Shown one piece after another: positions 1-6,601 of a stretch of 10,532 nucleotides of DNA; position 1 is the stretch's first letter; each line of letters begins with the position of its first letter. The position numbers and the translations under genes were made by a program. The notes under the pieces are model-generated. The model was not told the origin of the DNA. It made no database searches and worked only from the letters and a program-made list of their open reading frames with translations. Origin of the DNA: an uncultured Alphaproteobacteria bacterium (GTDB lineage: Bacteria > Pseudomonadota > Alphaproteobacteria > Caulobacterales > Caulobacteraceae); assembly GCA_903933475.1 (NCBI GenBank), contig CAIZKE010000347.1, positions 1-10,532 of the forward strand, read 5' to 3'.

Positions 1-408
1 GGCAAGGACAACGACCTGCTCTTCGGGGATGCCGCCTGGGACATCGTCTATGGCAACCTGGGCAATGATACCGTCGACGGCGGCGCCGGGAACGACTGGG
101 TGCGCGGCGGCCAGGGCGACGACACCGTCATGGGCGGGGCCGGCGACGACTGGATCTGGGGCGACAAGGGCAACGACACAATCAGCGGCGGCGCCGGGGC
201 GGACATCTTCCACAGCCTGGTCGGCGCGGCCATCGACCGCATCCTCGACTTCAACTTCGCCCAAGGCGACAGGCTGGTTCTGGATGGTGCGCCGTCACGG
301 ACTGTCGCCCAATCTGGCGCAGACGTCATCGTCGACATGGGCAATGGCGACCAGGTGATCCTGGTGGGGGTCAGCCTTTCCAGCCTCGGGGCCGGCTGGA
401 TCACCTGA
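1..408 (+). CDS. RTX (hemolysin-type) calcium-binding secreted protein, C-terminal 135 residues (5' partial)
   Basis: The gene enters from the left edge in frame 1 with no stop before 406-408, so the N-terminus and any catalytic or adhesive domain are missing. Visible residues 1-72 form eight consecutive nonapeptides of the GGxGxDxUx type, for example GAGNDWVRG, GQGDDTVMG and GAGDDWIWG. In this family such repeats fold into a calcium-binding parallel beta-roll. Residues 73-135 hold the post-repeat segment, with the typical I-L-D-F-x-x-x-x-G-D-x-L-x-L motif and the hydrophobic tail VILVGVSLSSLGAGWIT. This matches the uncleaved C-terminal type I secretion signal region of alphaproteobacterial RTX proteins. 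The product is therefore expected to be exported by an ABC/MFP/TolC system and folded by calcium outside the cell. No secretion genes are in the window. Its role (protease, adhesin, S-layer-like protein) cannot be told from this fragment. It is convergent with the next gene, with only 6 bases between the stops. A GTG at 100 is not the real start because the repeats continue upstream. Confidence 0.9.
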   Translation, partial: GKDNDLLFGDAAWDIVYGNLGNDTVDGGAGNDWVRGGQGDDTVMGGAGDDWIWGDKGNDTISGGAGADIFHSLVGAAIDRILDFNFAQGDRLVLDGAPSRTVAQSGADVIVDMGNGDQVILVGVSLSSLGAGWIT

Positions 409-414
409 TCCCCC

Positions 415-1722
415 TCAGAACCCCCCCGTCGCCATGGCGGCCAGGGCCATGACCAGGCACACCCCCGCTGCCGGCAGGGCGGTGAACTTCTGGTGGGCAC
501 CCATCTCCACCCGGGCGAGGCCCACCAGCAGCCAGGTGGAAGGCACCAGGGGGCTCAGGAGATGGAAGGGCTGGCCCATCAGGGCCGCTCTCGCCATGGC
601 CGCGGGGTCGATCCCGTGGACGGCGCCAGCCTCAGCCAGCACCGGCAGCATGCCGAAGTAGAAGGCGTCGTTCGACAGGAAGAAGGTCCCGGGCAGGCTG
701 GCGGCCGCCACGGCCGGGGCCAGGTGCGGGCCCAGGGCCCCGGGGATGGCCGCCACCAGGGCCGCCGACATGGCGTCCACCATGCCCGTTCCCTTGAGCA
801 CTCCGGTCAGGACGCCGGCGGCGAAGATCAGGGACGCCACGGACAGGGCGGCCGGCGCGTGGGCGGCGATCTTCTCGGCCTGGTCGGCCCGGCGGGGATG
901 GTTGAGGGTCAGGGCCAGGGCGAAGGCCGTCATCATCAGCACCGGCAGGGGCAGGGTCTTCACCCCGAAGGCCGGCGCGATCAGGCCCGCCATCAGGGCG
1001 ACCAGGATCAGGAGGTTGAGGGCAAAGCGCAGGCGCGACGCGGGGGCGTCGGGCGCCGCCTCCCCGCCCGCTTCCGCATCCGTCTCCGGAACCGGACTCT
1101 CCAGCACGCCCAGCCGCCGTCGCTCGTGCAGGCCCAGCCCCGCCGCCAGGGCGAAGACTGCAAGAAGCCCCGCCCCCATGGCGGGCAGGAGGGGCAGGAA
1201 CACGGCCGTAACATCCAGGCCCAGGGCCGCCGCCGCCCGCCCGGTAGGCCCGCCCCAGGGCGAGAGGTTCATCACCCCGCTGACCAGCATCAGAAGGCAG
1301 GCCAGGTGCAGGGGGTTCATCCCCAGCCGCCGATAGAGGGGCAGCATGGCCGCGCAGGCGATGAGGTAGGTGGTCGAGCCATCGCCATCGAGGGAGATCA
1401 CCGCCGCCAGGGCCGCCGCGCCCAGGCTCACCTTCAGGGGGTCGCCCCCGGCCTGGCGCACGATGAGGCGCACCAGGGGGTCGAACAGGCCGGCGTCGGT
1501 CAGGATCCCGAAGGTGAGGATGGCGAAGAGCAGCATGACCCCGGTGGGCGCCACCTCCCGAAGGCCATCCACTGCCATGGGGCCCAGGTCGGTCCCGTGG
1601 CCGGCGAGCAGGCCAAAGACCAGGGGCGTCAGCACGAGGGCGGGCGCGGGGGCCAGCCGCCCGCTCAGGATCAGGGCGGTGAAGGCCGCAACCATGAGGA
1701 AGCCAGCCAGGGCGGGATCCAT
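415..1722 (-). CDS. CitMHS-family citrate/divalent-metal:H+ symporter
   Basis: The 435-residue product is almost entirely hydrophobic and fits a 10-12 helix inner-membrane carrier; Bacillus CitM/CitH-type symporters have about the same length. Family motifs are SLDGDGSTTYLI (110-121), NLSPWGGPTGRA (152-163), SLPGTFFLSNDAFYFGMLP (342-360) and GQPFHLLSPLVPSTWLLVG (383-401). Known members import citrate complexed with Mg2+, Ca2+ or other divalent metals together with protons. The metal preference cannot be read from the sequence, and gluconate or other carboxylates remain possible. A polar, acidic loop at about 199-230 (ETDAEAGGEAAPDAP) separates the two transmembrane halves and is probably cytoplasmic. 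The ATG at 1720-1722 is supported by a Shine-Dalgarno GGAGGG at 1731-1736 (read on the minus strand), 8 bases away. It lies 22 bases after glmM on the same strand, so co-transcription from the glmM promoter is likely, although the two functions are not obviously related. Confidence 0.88.
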   Translation of the reverse strand: MDPALAGFLMVAAFTALILSGRLAPAPALVLTPLVFGLLAGHGTDLGPMAVDGLREVAPTGVMLLFAILTFGILTDAGLFDPLVRLIVRQAGGDPLKVSLGAAALAAVISLDGDGSTTYLIACAAMLPLYRRLGMNPLHLACLLMLVSGVMNLSPWGGPTGRAAAALGLDVTAVFLPLLPAMGAGLLAVFALAAGLGLHERRRLGVLESPVPETDAEAGGEAAPDAPASRLRFALNLLILVALMAGLIAPAFGVKTLPLPVLMMTAFALALTLNHPRRADQAEKIAAHAPAALSVASLIFAAGVLTGVLKGTGMVDAMSAALVAAIPGALGPHLAPAVAAASLPGTFFLSNDAFYFGMLPVLAEAGAVHGIDPAAMARAALMGQPFHLLSPLVPSTWLLVGLARVEMGAHQKFTALPAAGVCLVMALAAMATGGF

Positions 1723-1744
1723 GGGCGCGCCCCTCCGGCCGCGG

Positions 1745-3097
1745 TCAGGCGGCGGCCTTGCGGACCGCCCCGACGATCTCGCTGACCACCTGGTTGACCA
1801 GGGCCTCGTCGTCGCCCTCGGCCATGACGCGGATCAGGGGCTCCGTGCCCGAGGCGCGCACCAGCACCCGCCCGCCGGCCCCCAGCTTCTGCTCGGCATC
1901 GGCGATGGCGGCCTTCACCCCTTCGGCCTCGAGGGGCTTGCCAGAGGTGAAACGCACGTTCTCCAGCTTCTGCGGCGCCGGCTCGAACTGTCGGGCCAGG
2001 GCGCTCATGGGCCGGTCGCCGGCCTTCAGCACCGCCAGCACCTGCAGGGCGGCCAGGAGGCCGTCGCCGGTGGTGGAGAAGTCCGACAGGATGATGTGGC
2101 CCGAGGACTCCCCGCCCAGGTTGTAGCCGCCCTCGCGCATGCGCTTCATCACCGAGCGGTCGCCCACGGCGGTGCGCTCGAGCCTCAAATTGCGCTCACC
2201 CAGGAACCGCTCCAGGCCCAGGTTGGACATGACCGTGGCGACCACCCCGCCGCCGGCCAGCCGGTTCCGGCGGGCCCAGTTGTCGGCGATCAGGGCCATG
2301 ATCTGGTCGCCGTCGATCACCCGGCCCTTCTCGTCGCAGATGACCAGGCGGTCGGCGTCGCCGTCCAGGGCAATGCCGATGTCGGCCCGGTACTCCTTGA
2401 CCGCGGTGATCATGCCCTCGGGATGGGTGGAGCCGCACTCCTCATTGATGTTCATGCCGTTAGGCGACACCCCCACGGGGATGACCTCGGCGCCCAGCTC
2501 ATAGAGGACCGCAGGCGCGACCTTGTAGGCCGCCCCGTTGGCGCAATCGATGACGATGCGCAGGCCCGACAGGCTCAGCCGGCGGGGGAAGGTGGCCTTG
2601 GCGATCTCCACATAGCGGGCCTGGCTGTCGTCCACCCGGGCGGCGCGGCCCAGGGCCGTGGCGGGGGCCAGGTCCTCGGACAGGGACTGGCCCATCAGGG
2701 CCTCGATCTCCAGCTCCCGGGCATCGGACAGCTTGTAGCCGTCGGGGCCGAACAGCTTGATGCCGTTGTCGGTCCAGGGATTGTGCGAGGCCGAGATCAT
2801 CACGCCCAGGTCGGCCCGCAGGGAGCGGGTCATCATGGCCACGCCGGGGGTCGGCATGGGGCCCAGCAGGCGCACGTCCATGCCGGCGCTGGTGAAGCCC
2901 GCCACCAGGGCCGGCTCGACCATGTAGCCCGACAGGCGGGTGTCCTTGCCGATCACCACCATGTGGCGGCCTTCGTCCCGGGAGCGGAACAGCTTGCCTG
3001 CCGCCAGTCCGATCCGCAGGGCCACTTCGGCGGTCATGGGGTGGGTGTTGGCCTCCCCGCGGATTCCGTCGGTTCCGAAATAGGCGCGTTTGCTCAT
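1745..3097 (-). CDS. glmM: Phosphoglucosamine mutase GlmM
   Basis: This cytoplasmic enzyme interconverts glucosamine-6-phosphate and glucosamine-1-phosphate, the second step from fructose-6-phosphate to UDP-GlcNAc for peptidoglycan and LPS. The 450-residue protein has the normal length for bacterial GlmM and all four landmarks of the alpha-D-phosphohexomutase fold. The N-terminal FGTDGIRG is at 7-14. The phosphoserine loop ISASHNPWTDNGIK is at 101-114, with the catalytic serine expected at S104. The Mg-binding DGDADR is at 245-250, the sugar-specificity loop GGESSGH at 328-334, and the phosphate-binding RASGTEPLIRVM at 414-425. No key residue is missing. The ATG at 3095-3097 is preceded by AGGAAGG (3102-3108, minus strand) 4 bases away, which fixes the start. 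It is divergent from glmS across 163 bases, so the two consecutive enzymes of the pathway share a control region. The CitMHS gene follows 22 bases downstream. Confidence 0.97.
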   Translation of the reverse strand: MSKRAYFGTDGIRGEANTHPMTAEVALRIGLAAGKLFRSRDEGRHMVVIGKDTRLSGYMVEPALVAGFTSAGMDVRLLGPMPTPGVAMMTRSLRADLGVMISASHNPWTDNGIKLFGPDGYKLSDARELEIEALMGQSLSEDLAPATALGRAARVDDSQARYVEIAKATFPRRLSLSGLRIVIDCANGAAYKVAPAVLYELGAEVIPVGVSPNGMNINEECGSTHPEGMITAVKEYRADIGIALDGDADRLVICDEKGRVIDGDQIMALIADNWARRNRLAGGGVVATVMSNLGLERFLGERNLRLERTAVGDRSVMKRMREGGYNLGGESSGHIILSDFSTTGDGLLAALQVLAVLKAGDRPMSALARQFEPAPQKLENVRFTSGKPLEAEGVKAAIADAEQKLGAGGRVLVRASGTEPLIRVMAEGDDEALVNQVVSEIVGAVRKAAA

Positions 3098-3128
3098 GGG
3101 GCCTTCCTAAGCTTTCGCCATAGTGGGG

Positions 3129-3156
3129 CCGGGATCCGAAACGATTCGAAACCCGG
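3129..3156. promoter_or_regulatory. Nested dyad and direct-repeat element with a GANTC site in the glmM/glmS divergent region
   Basis: Outer arms CCGGG (3129-3133) and CCCGG (3152-3156) enclose inner arms CGAA (3137-3140) and TTCG (3145-3148), all around one centre. Superimposed on this is a direct repeat, CGAAAC at 3137-3142 and again at 3147-3152, exactly 10 bases apart, about one helical turn. The spacer contains GATTC (3143-3147), a GANTC sequence, which is the CcrM methylation target in many alphaproteobacteria. It lies just upstream of the proposed glmS -35 and where a glmM promoter would be expected, so it could be an operator or activator site. This is inference only; no binding protein can be named. 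Confidence 0.35.
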
Positions 3157-3162
3157 ATTTAA

Positions 3163-3190
3163 TCGACGCCGTCGGTGCGGGTGCTAAACC
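3163..3190 (+). promoter_or_regulatory. Probable housekeeping sigma promoter of glmS
   Basis: TCGACGC (3163-3169) differs from the Caulobacter-type -35 TTGACGS at one position. After a 13-base spacer comes GCTAAACC (3183-3190), matching the -10 GCTANAWC at all but one position. The spacer falls inside the 10-14 bases reported for that consensus. Transcription would start near 3196-3198, giving a leader of about 65 bases before the glmS ATG at 3261. The fit is good but rests on pattern matching and on the assumption that the host is Caulobacter-like. Confidence 0.5.
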
Positions 3191-3260
3191 CCGCCCATCT
3201 CTCCAGTCTAGCCCCTCAGCGGGCCCGGCGGGAAGGGACCCCGGAAGAGAGGACCAGGCC

Positions 3261-5078
3261 ATGTGCGGCATCATCGGTATTGTCGGGAAGGCACCCGTGC
3301 AGGCGCGCCTGATCGAGACCCTGAGGCGGCTCGAATACCGCGGCTACGATTCCGCCGGGGTGGCCATGGTCGCGGACGGCCAGGTCGGCCGGCGGCGGGC
3401 CCGCGGCAAGATCCGGGCCCTCGAGGACGTCCTGCGCGAACAGCCCCTCGATGGCCTGACCGGTATCGGCCACACCCGCTGGGCCACGCACGGGGCGCCC
3501 TCGGAGGCCAACGCCCACCCCCACCGCGCCGGGCGGGTGAGCCTGGTCCACAACGGCATCATCGAGAACTTCGCCGAGCTGAAGGCCGAACTGGCCGCCG
3601 AGGGCTGCACCTTCGAGAGCGAGACCGATACCGAGGTCATTCCCCACCTCATCAACCAGGCGCTCGCCGCCGGCCTTTCGCCCCTGGACGCCCTGAAGCA
3701 GACCCTCGACCGCCTGCGCGGGGCCTTCGCCCTGGCGGTCCTCATCGAGGGCGAGGACGAGCTGATCCTCGGCGCCCGGCGCGGCAGCCCCCTGGTGGTC
3801 GGCTATGGCGACGGCGAGATGTACCTGGGCAGCGACGCCCTGGCCGTGGGGCCCATGACCAATCGTATCGCCTATCTGGACGAGGGCGACTTCGTGGCCA
3901 TCGACCGGACCACGGCGCGCATCTTCGACGCCGAGGGGCGGCCCGTCACCCGGCAGATCCGCATCATCCCCCAGGCCGCCGCCCTGGTGGAGAAGGGCAA
4001 CTACCGGCACTTCATGGAAAAGGAGATCCATGACCAGCCGGGCGCCTGCCAGCACACCCTGTCGGCCTACCTCGACCCGGTCACCGGGCGGGCGCGGGCC
4101 CCGGGCGGCCTGGACTTCACCCTGGTGGACCGGATCCAGATCGTCGCCTGCGGCACGGCCTACTATGCCGGCCTGATCAGCCGGTACCTCTTCGAGTCCC
4201 TGGCCCGGATCCCCGTCGACATCGACGTGGCCTCCGAGTTCCGCTACCGCGCCCCGCCCATGCGCAAGGGCACCCTGTGCATCGTGGTCTCCCAGTCGGG
4301 CGAGACCGCCGACACCCTGGCGGCCCTGCGTTGGTGCCATGACCAGGGCCTGGGCACCGCCGCCGTGGTCAACGTCCACACCAGCACCATGGCCCGGGAG
4401 GCCGACATCCTCCTGCCTACCCATGCCGGCCCCGAGATCGGCGTGGCCTCCACCAAGGCCTTCACCAGCCAGGTGGCCGCCCTCACCGCCCTGGCCGTGG
4501 CCGCCGCAGCAGCCAAGGGCCGGATCGACGCCGCCGAGGAGGCCCGCCTGACCCGCCTGCTCCTGGAGGCTCCGCGCCTGATCGCCGGCGCCATGGCCCT
4601 TGAGGACCAGATCCGCGCCCTGGCGCCCGAACTCGCCAAGGCCCGGGACGTGCTCTATTTCGGCCGCGGGGTCATGTCGGCCCTGGCCCTGGAGGGTGCC
4701 CTCAAGCTCAAGGAAATCAGCTACATCCACGCCGAGGGCTACCCCGCCGGCGAGCTGAAGCACGGCCCCATCGCCCTGATCGACGAAGCGACGCCGGTCA
4801 TCGTCCTGGCCCCGTCCGACGCCCTCTTCGAGAAGACGGTCTCCAATACCGCCGAGGTCATGGCCCGGGGCGGACCGGTCATCTTCATCACCGACGAAGA
4901 AGGCGCCCGCCGCGCCCCGGCCGGGGTCCGCCTGATCGTCACTCCCGGCTGCGACGACATCGTCGCCCCCCTGGTCTACGCCGTCCCCATCCAGTTGCTG
5001 GCCTATTACGTGGCCGTCCAGAAGGGCGCCGACGTCGACCAGCCCCGCAACCTTGCCAAGTCGGTGACGGTGGAATAG
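3261..5078 (+). CDS. glmS: Glutamine--fructose-6-phosphate aminotransferase (isomerizing) GlmS
   Basis: GlmS makes glucosamine-6-phosphate from fructose-6-phosphate and glutamine, the committed step into amino-sugar synthesis. The 605-residue length is normal. The N-terminal Ntn-type glutaminase domain (about 1-240) begins MCGIIGIVG, so Cys2 becomes the nucleophile once Met is removed. RGYDSAG (27-33), HTRWATHG (71-78), HNGIIENF (97-104) and TDTEVIPHL (122-130) form its pocket. Two SIS sugar-isomerase domains follow: ACGTAYYAG (296-304), SQSGETADT (344-352), GVASTKAFTSQ (394-404), then EGALKLKEISYIHAEGYPAG (478-497). The invariant C-terminal tail is NLAKSVTVE (597-605). The ATG at 3261 is chosen because the catalytic Cys must be residue 2. 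The frame stays open upstream to 3123, but those codons are not family sequence. AGAGAGGA just upstream is the likely ribosome site. It heads a five-gene run; the next start is 10 bases after its stop. The short leader leaves no room for a glmS ribozyme. Confidence 0.98.
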   Translation: MCGIIGIVGKAPVQARLIETLRRLEYRGYDSAGVAMVADGQVGRRRARGKIRALEDVLREQPLDGLTGIGHTRWATHGAPSEANAHPHRAGRVSLVHNGIIENFAELKAELAAEGCTFESETDTEVIPHLINQALAAGLSPLDALKQTLDRLRGAFALAVLIEGEDELILGARRGSPLVVGYGDGEMYLGSDALAVGPMTNRIAYLDEGDFVAIDRTTARIFDAEGRPVTRQIRIIPQAAALVEKGNYRHFMEKEIHDQPGACQHTLSAYLDPVTGRARAPGGLDFTLVDRIQIVACGTAYYAGLISRYLFESLARIPVDIDVASEFRYRAPPMRKGTLCIVVSQSGETADTLAALRWCHDQGLGTAAVVNVHTSTMAREADILLPTHAGPEIGVASTKAFTSQVAALTALAVAAAAAKGRIDAAEEARLTRLLLEAPRLIAGAMALEDQIRALAPELAKARDVLYFGRGVMSALALEGALKLKEISYIHAEGYPAGELKHGPIALIDEATPVIVLAPSDALFEKTVSNTAEVMARGGPVIFITDEEGARRAPAGVRLIVTPGCDDIVAPLVYAVPIQLLAYYVAVQKGADVDQPRNLAKSVTVE

Positions 5079-5088
5079 GGGCACACGG

Positions 5089-5739
5089 ATGTACCTGCCA
5101 GAGAACTTCGAGGAGACCCGGCCCGAAGTCCTGTGGGACCTGGTGGCGCGCCAGCCCCTGGGCCTGCTGATCAGCGCCGGGCCGGAGGGGCCCCTGGCCT
5201 CGCCCCTGCCCTTCCTGGTCGTCGAGGCGGAGGGGCGGCTCCGGCTCACCTGCCACCTCGCCCGCCCCAACCCCCACCTGGAGGCCCTCGCCGGGGCCGG
5301 GGACTGCCTGGTGGTCTTCCAGGGTGCGGAGGCCTACGTGACCCCGTCCTGGTATCCCTCCAAAGCCGAGACCGAGCGCGTCACCCCGACCTGGAACTAC
5401 GAGATGGTCCAGGTGCGCGGGATCCCGACCCTGCGCCCCGAACGCGACTGGCTCGCGGCCCACGTCGCCGCCCTGACGGCGGCGCAGGAGTCCCGCCGGC
5501 CAGCGCCCTGGGCGCCGTCGGACGCCCCCGCCGACTACATCGACTCCATGCTGCGGGGCATTGTCGGCCTTGAGATCGAGATCACCGAAATCCGCGGCAA
5601 GTGGAAGATGAGCCAGAACCGCCTGGCCCAGGACGCGGACGGCGCGGCCAGGGGCCTCGCTGACCCCAACGACCCGCACCACGACCCGGACGTCGCGGCC
5701 ATCGTCGCCGAGCGGTTGAGGGCGCGGTTGGAGCCATGA
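5089..5739 (+). CDS. PaiB-family FMN-binding protein (annotated as negative transcriptional regulator)
   Basis: The 216-residue protein matches the PaiB family, a split-barrel flavin-reductase-like fold. It starts with MYLPENFEETRPE and carries ARPNPH (58-63), YVTPSWYPSK (83-92), TPTWNYEMVQVRG (99-111) and the late motif GIVGLEIEITEIRGKWKMSQN (157-177; GK and SQN are the conserved parts). B. subtilis PaiB was described as a repressor of sporulation and protease genes, but most members have no helix-turn-helix and their true role is unclear. A flavin-dependent oxidoreductase or flavin-sensing role is equally possible here. The tail DPNDPHHDPD (191-200) is rich in His and Asp. The ATG at 5089 has AGGGG (5077-5081) as its ribosome site, overlapping the glmS stop, so its translation is likely coupled to glmS. 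Its own TGA overlaps the next ATG (ATGA at 5736-5739). Confidence 0.88.
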   Translation: MYLPENFEETRPEVLWDLVARQPLGLLISAGPEGPLASPLPFLVVEAEGRLRLTCHLARPNPHLEALAGAGDCLVVFQGAEAYVTPSWYPSKAETERVTPTWNYEMVQVRGIPTLRPERDWLAAHVAALTAAQESRRPAPWAPSDAPADYIDSMLRGIVGLEIEITEIRGKWKMSQNRLAQDADGAARGLADPNDPHHDPDVAAIVAERLRARLEP

Positions 5740-6575
5740 CCCTCCGCCGCTTCCAGCAGATTGACGTCTTCGCCTCGGCGCCGTTGAACGGCAATCCCCT
5801 GGCCGTGGTGCACGACGCCGAGGGCCTGTCCGATTCACAGATGGCCGCCTTTGCCAACTGGACGAACCTGTCCGAGACCACCTTCCTCCTGCCGCCGACC
5901 GACCCGGGTGCCGACTACCGGGTGCGGATCTTCACGCCGGAGCGGGAGTTGCCCTTCGCCGGCCATCCGACCCTGGGCTCCTGCCAGGCCTGGCTGTCGG
6001 CGGGCGGCCAGCCGAGGACGCCCGGACGCGTAGTCCAGGAGTGCGGGGTGGGCCTGGTGCCTGTGCGGATCGATGGCGAGGACCTGGCCTTCGCCGCCCC
6101 GCCCCTGCTGCGGGTCGGGCCTCTGGAGCCGGAGGTGACGGCGCAGATCGTCCGGGGTCTGGGAATTCCGCAATCCGCCATCCTGGCCGGGCGCTGGATC
6201 GACAACGGGCCGGGCTGGTGCGCCGTCCTGCTGGACTCCGTCGAGCGGGTCCTGGCCCTGACCCCGGACTTCGCCGCCCTGGGTGGCCTGGAGCTGGGGG
6301 TCGCCGCCCTCTACCCGCCGGGCAGAGCCTCGCAGCTGGAGGTGCGCGCCTTCTGCCCCAGCCTGTCCGTGCCGGAGGACCCGGTGACCGGCAGCCTCAA
6401 CGCCGGCCTGGCCCTCTGGCTCATCGGCGAGGGACTCCTGCCGCCGCGCTATGTCGCCAGCCAGGGCGCGGCCGTGGGCCGGGCTGGCCGGGTGACAGTC
6501 TCGGCCGAAGCCGACGGGACCTGGATCGGCGGCCGGACCGTGATCGTTCTGGAAGGAACCGCCGCCCTCGACTAG
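5736..6575 (+). CDS. PhzF-family isomerase/epimerase-like protein
   Basis: The 279-residue product has the two-domain fold of the PhzF/diaminopimelate epimerase superfamily. The start FQQIDVFASAPLNGNPLAVV (6-25) is characteristic. NLSETTF (44-50) carries the catalytic glutamate, E47, equivalent to the active-site Glu of PhzF. ELPFAGHPTLG (71-81) and EDPVTGSLNAGLA (214-226) are the two matching half-site loops. PhzF itself isomerises dihydro-hydroxyanthranilate in phenazine synthesis, but no other phenazine gene is present. This is therefore one of the many generic homologues of unknown substrate; a small-molecule isomerase is the safe call. It overlaps the PaiB-like gene by the four bases ATGA, a classic sign of coupled translation. 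The pairing suggests the two act together, perhaps on a common metabolite. galU begins 26 bases after its TAG stop. Confidence 0.9.
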   Translation: MTLRRFQQIDVFASAPLNGNPLAVVHDAEGLSDSQMAAFANWTNLSETTFLLPPTDPGADYRVRIFTPERELPFAGHPTLGSCQAWLSAGGQPRTPGRVVQECGVGLVPVRIDGEDLAFAAPPLLRVGPLEPEVTAQIVRGLGIPQSAILAGRWIDNGPGWCAVLLDSVERVLALTPDFAALGGLELGVAALYPPGRASQLEVRAFCPSLSVPEDPVTGSLNAGLALWLIGEGLLPPRYVASQGAAVGRAGRVTVSAEADGTWIGGRTVIVLEGTAALD

Positions 6576-6601
6576 AGGAAGGGCCTGCAACGGAGACGTC
6601 C

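Noticed and set aside
1..216. DNA tandem repeat or CRISPR-like array at the left edge
   Set aside because: The 27-base periodicity comes from RTX nonapeptide coding; unit sequences differ and there are no identical repeats with unique spacers.
398..411. Hairpin GGATC-ACCT-GATCC across the RTX stop codon as a terminator
   Set aside because: The stem is only 5 bases and there is no T run on either strand, so it is not a convincing intrinsic terminator.
493..1785. Plus-strand open frame of 430 codons opposite the CitMHS gene
   Set aside because: It is a shadow frame, extremely rich in Gly, Arg, Gln and His with no motifs, while the opposite frame encodes a clear membrane carrier.
1370..3187. 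Plus-strand open frame of 605 codons opposite glmM
   Set aside because: It is low-complexity shadow sequence. The minus frame carries every GlmM catalytic motif and a good ribosome site.
3123..3260. N-terminal extension of GlmS
   Set aside because: The extra 46 codons do not resemble the family and would bury the catalytic Cys, which must follow the initiator Met at 3261.
3191..3260. glmS ribozyme or riboswitch in the leader
   Set aside because: That ribozyme is known from Gram-positive lineages and needs more sequence than the predicted leader of about 65 bases; I see no matching core.
3216..5270. A 684-codon open frame antisense to glmS
   Set aside because: It is rich in Gly, Asp, Val and Gln, has no domain motifs, and lies wholly opposite the highly conserved glmS. 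Long antisense frames are expected at this G+C content.
5736..6575. Phenazine biosynthesis cluster
   Set aside because: Only a PhzF-family homologue is present. None of the other phenazine genes is nearby, and the family is broad.
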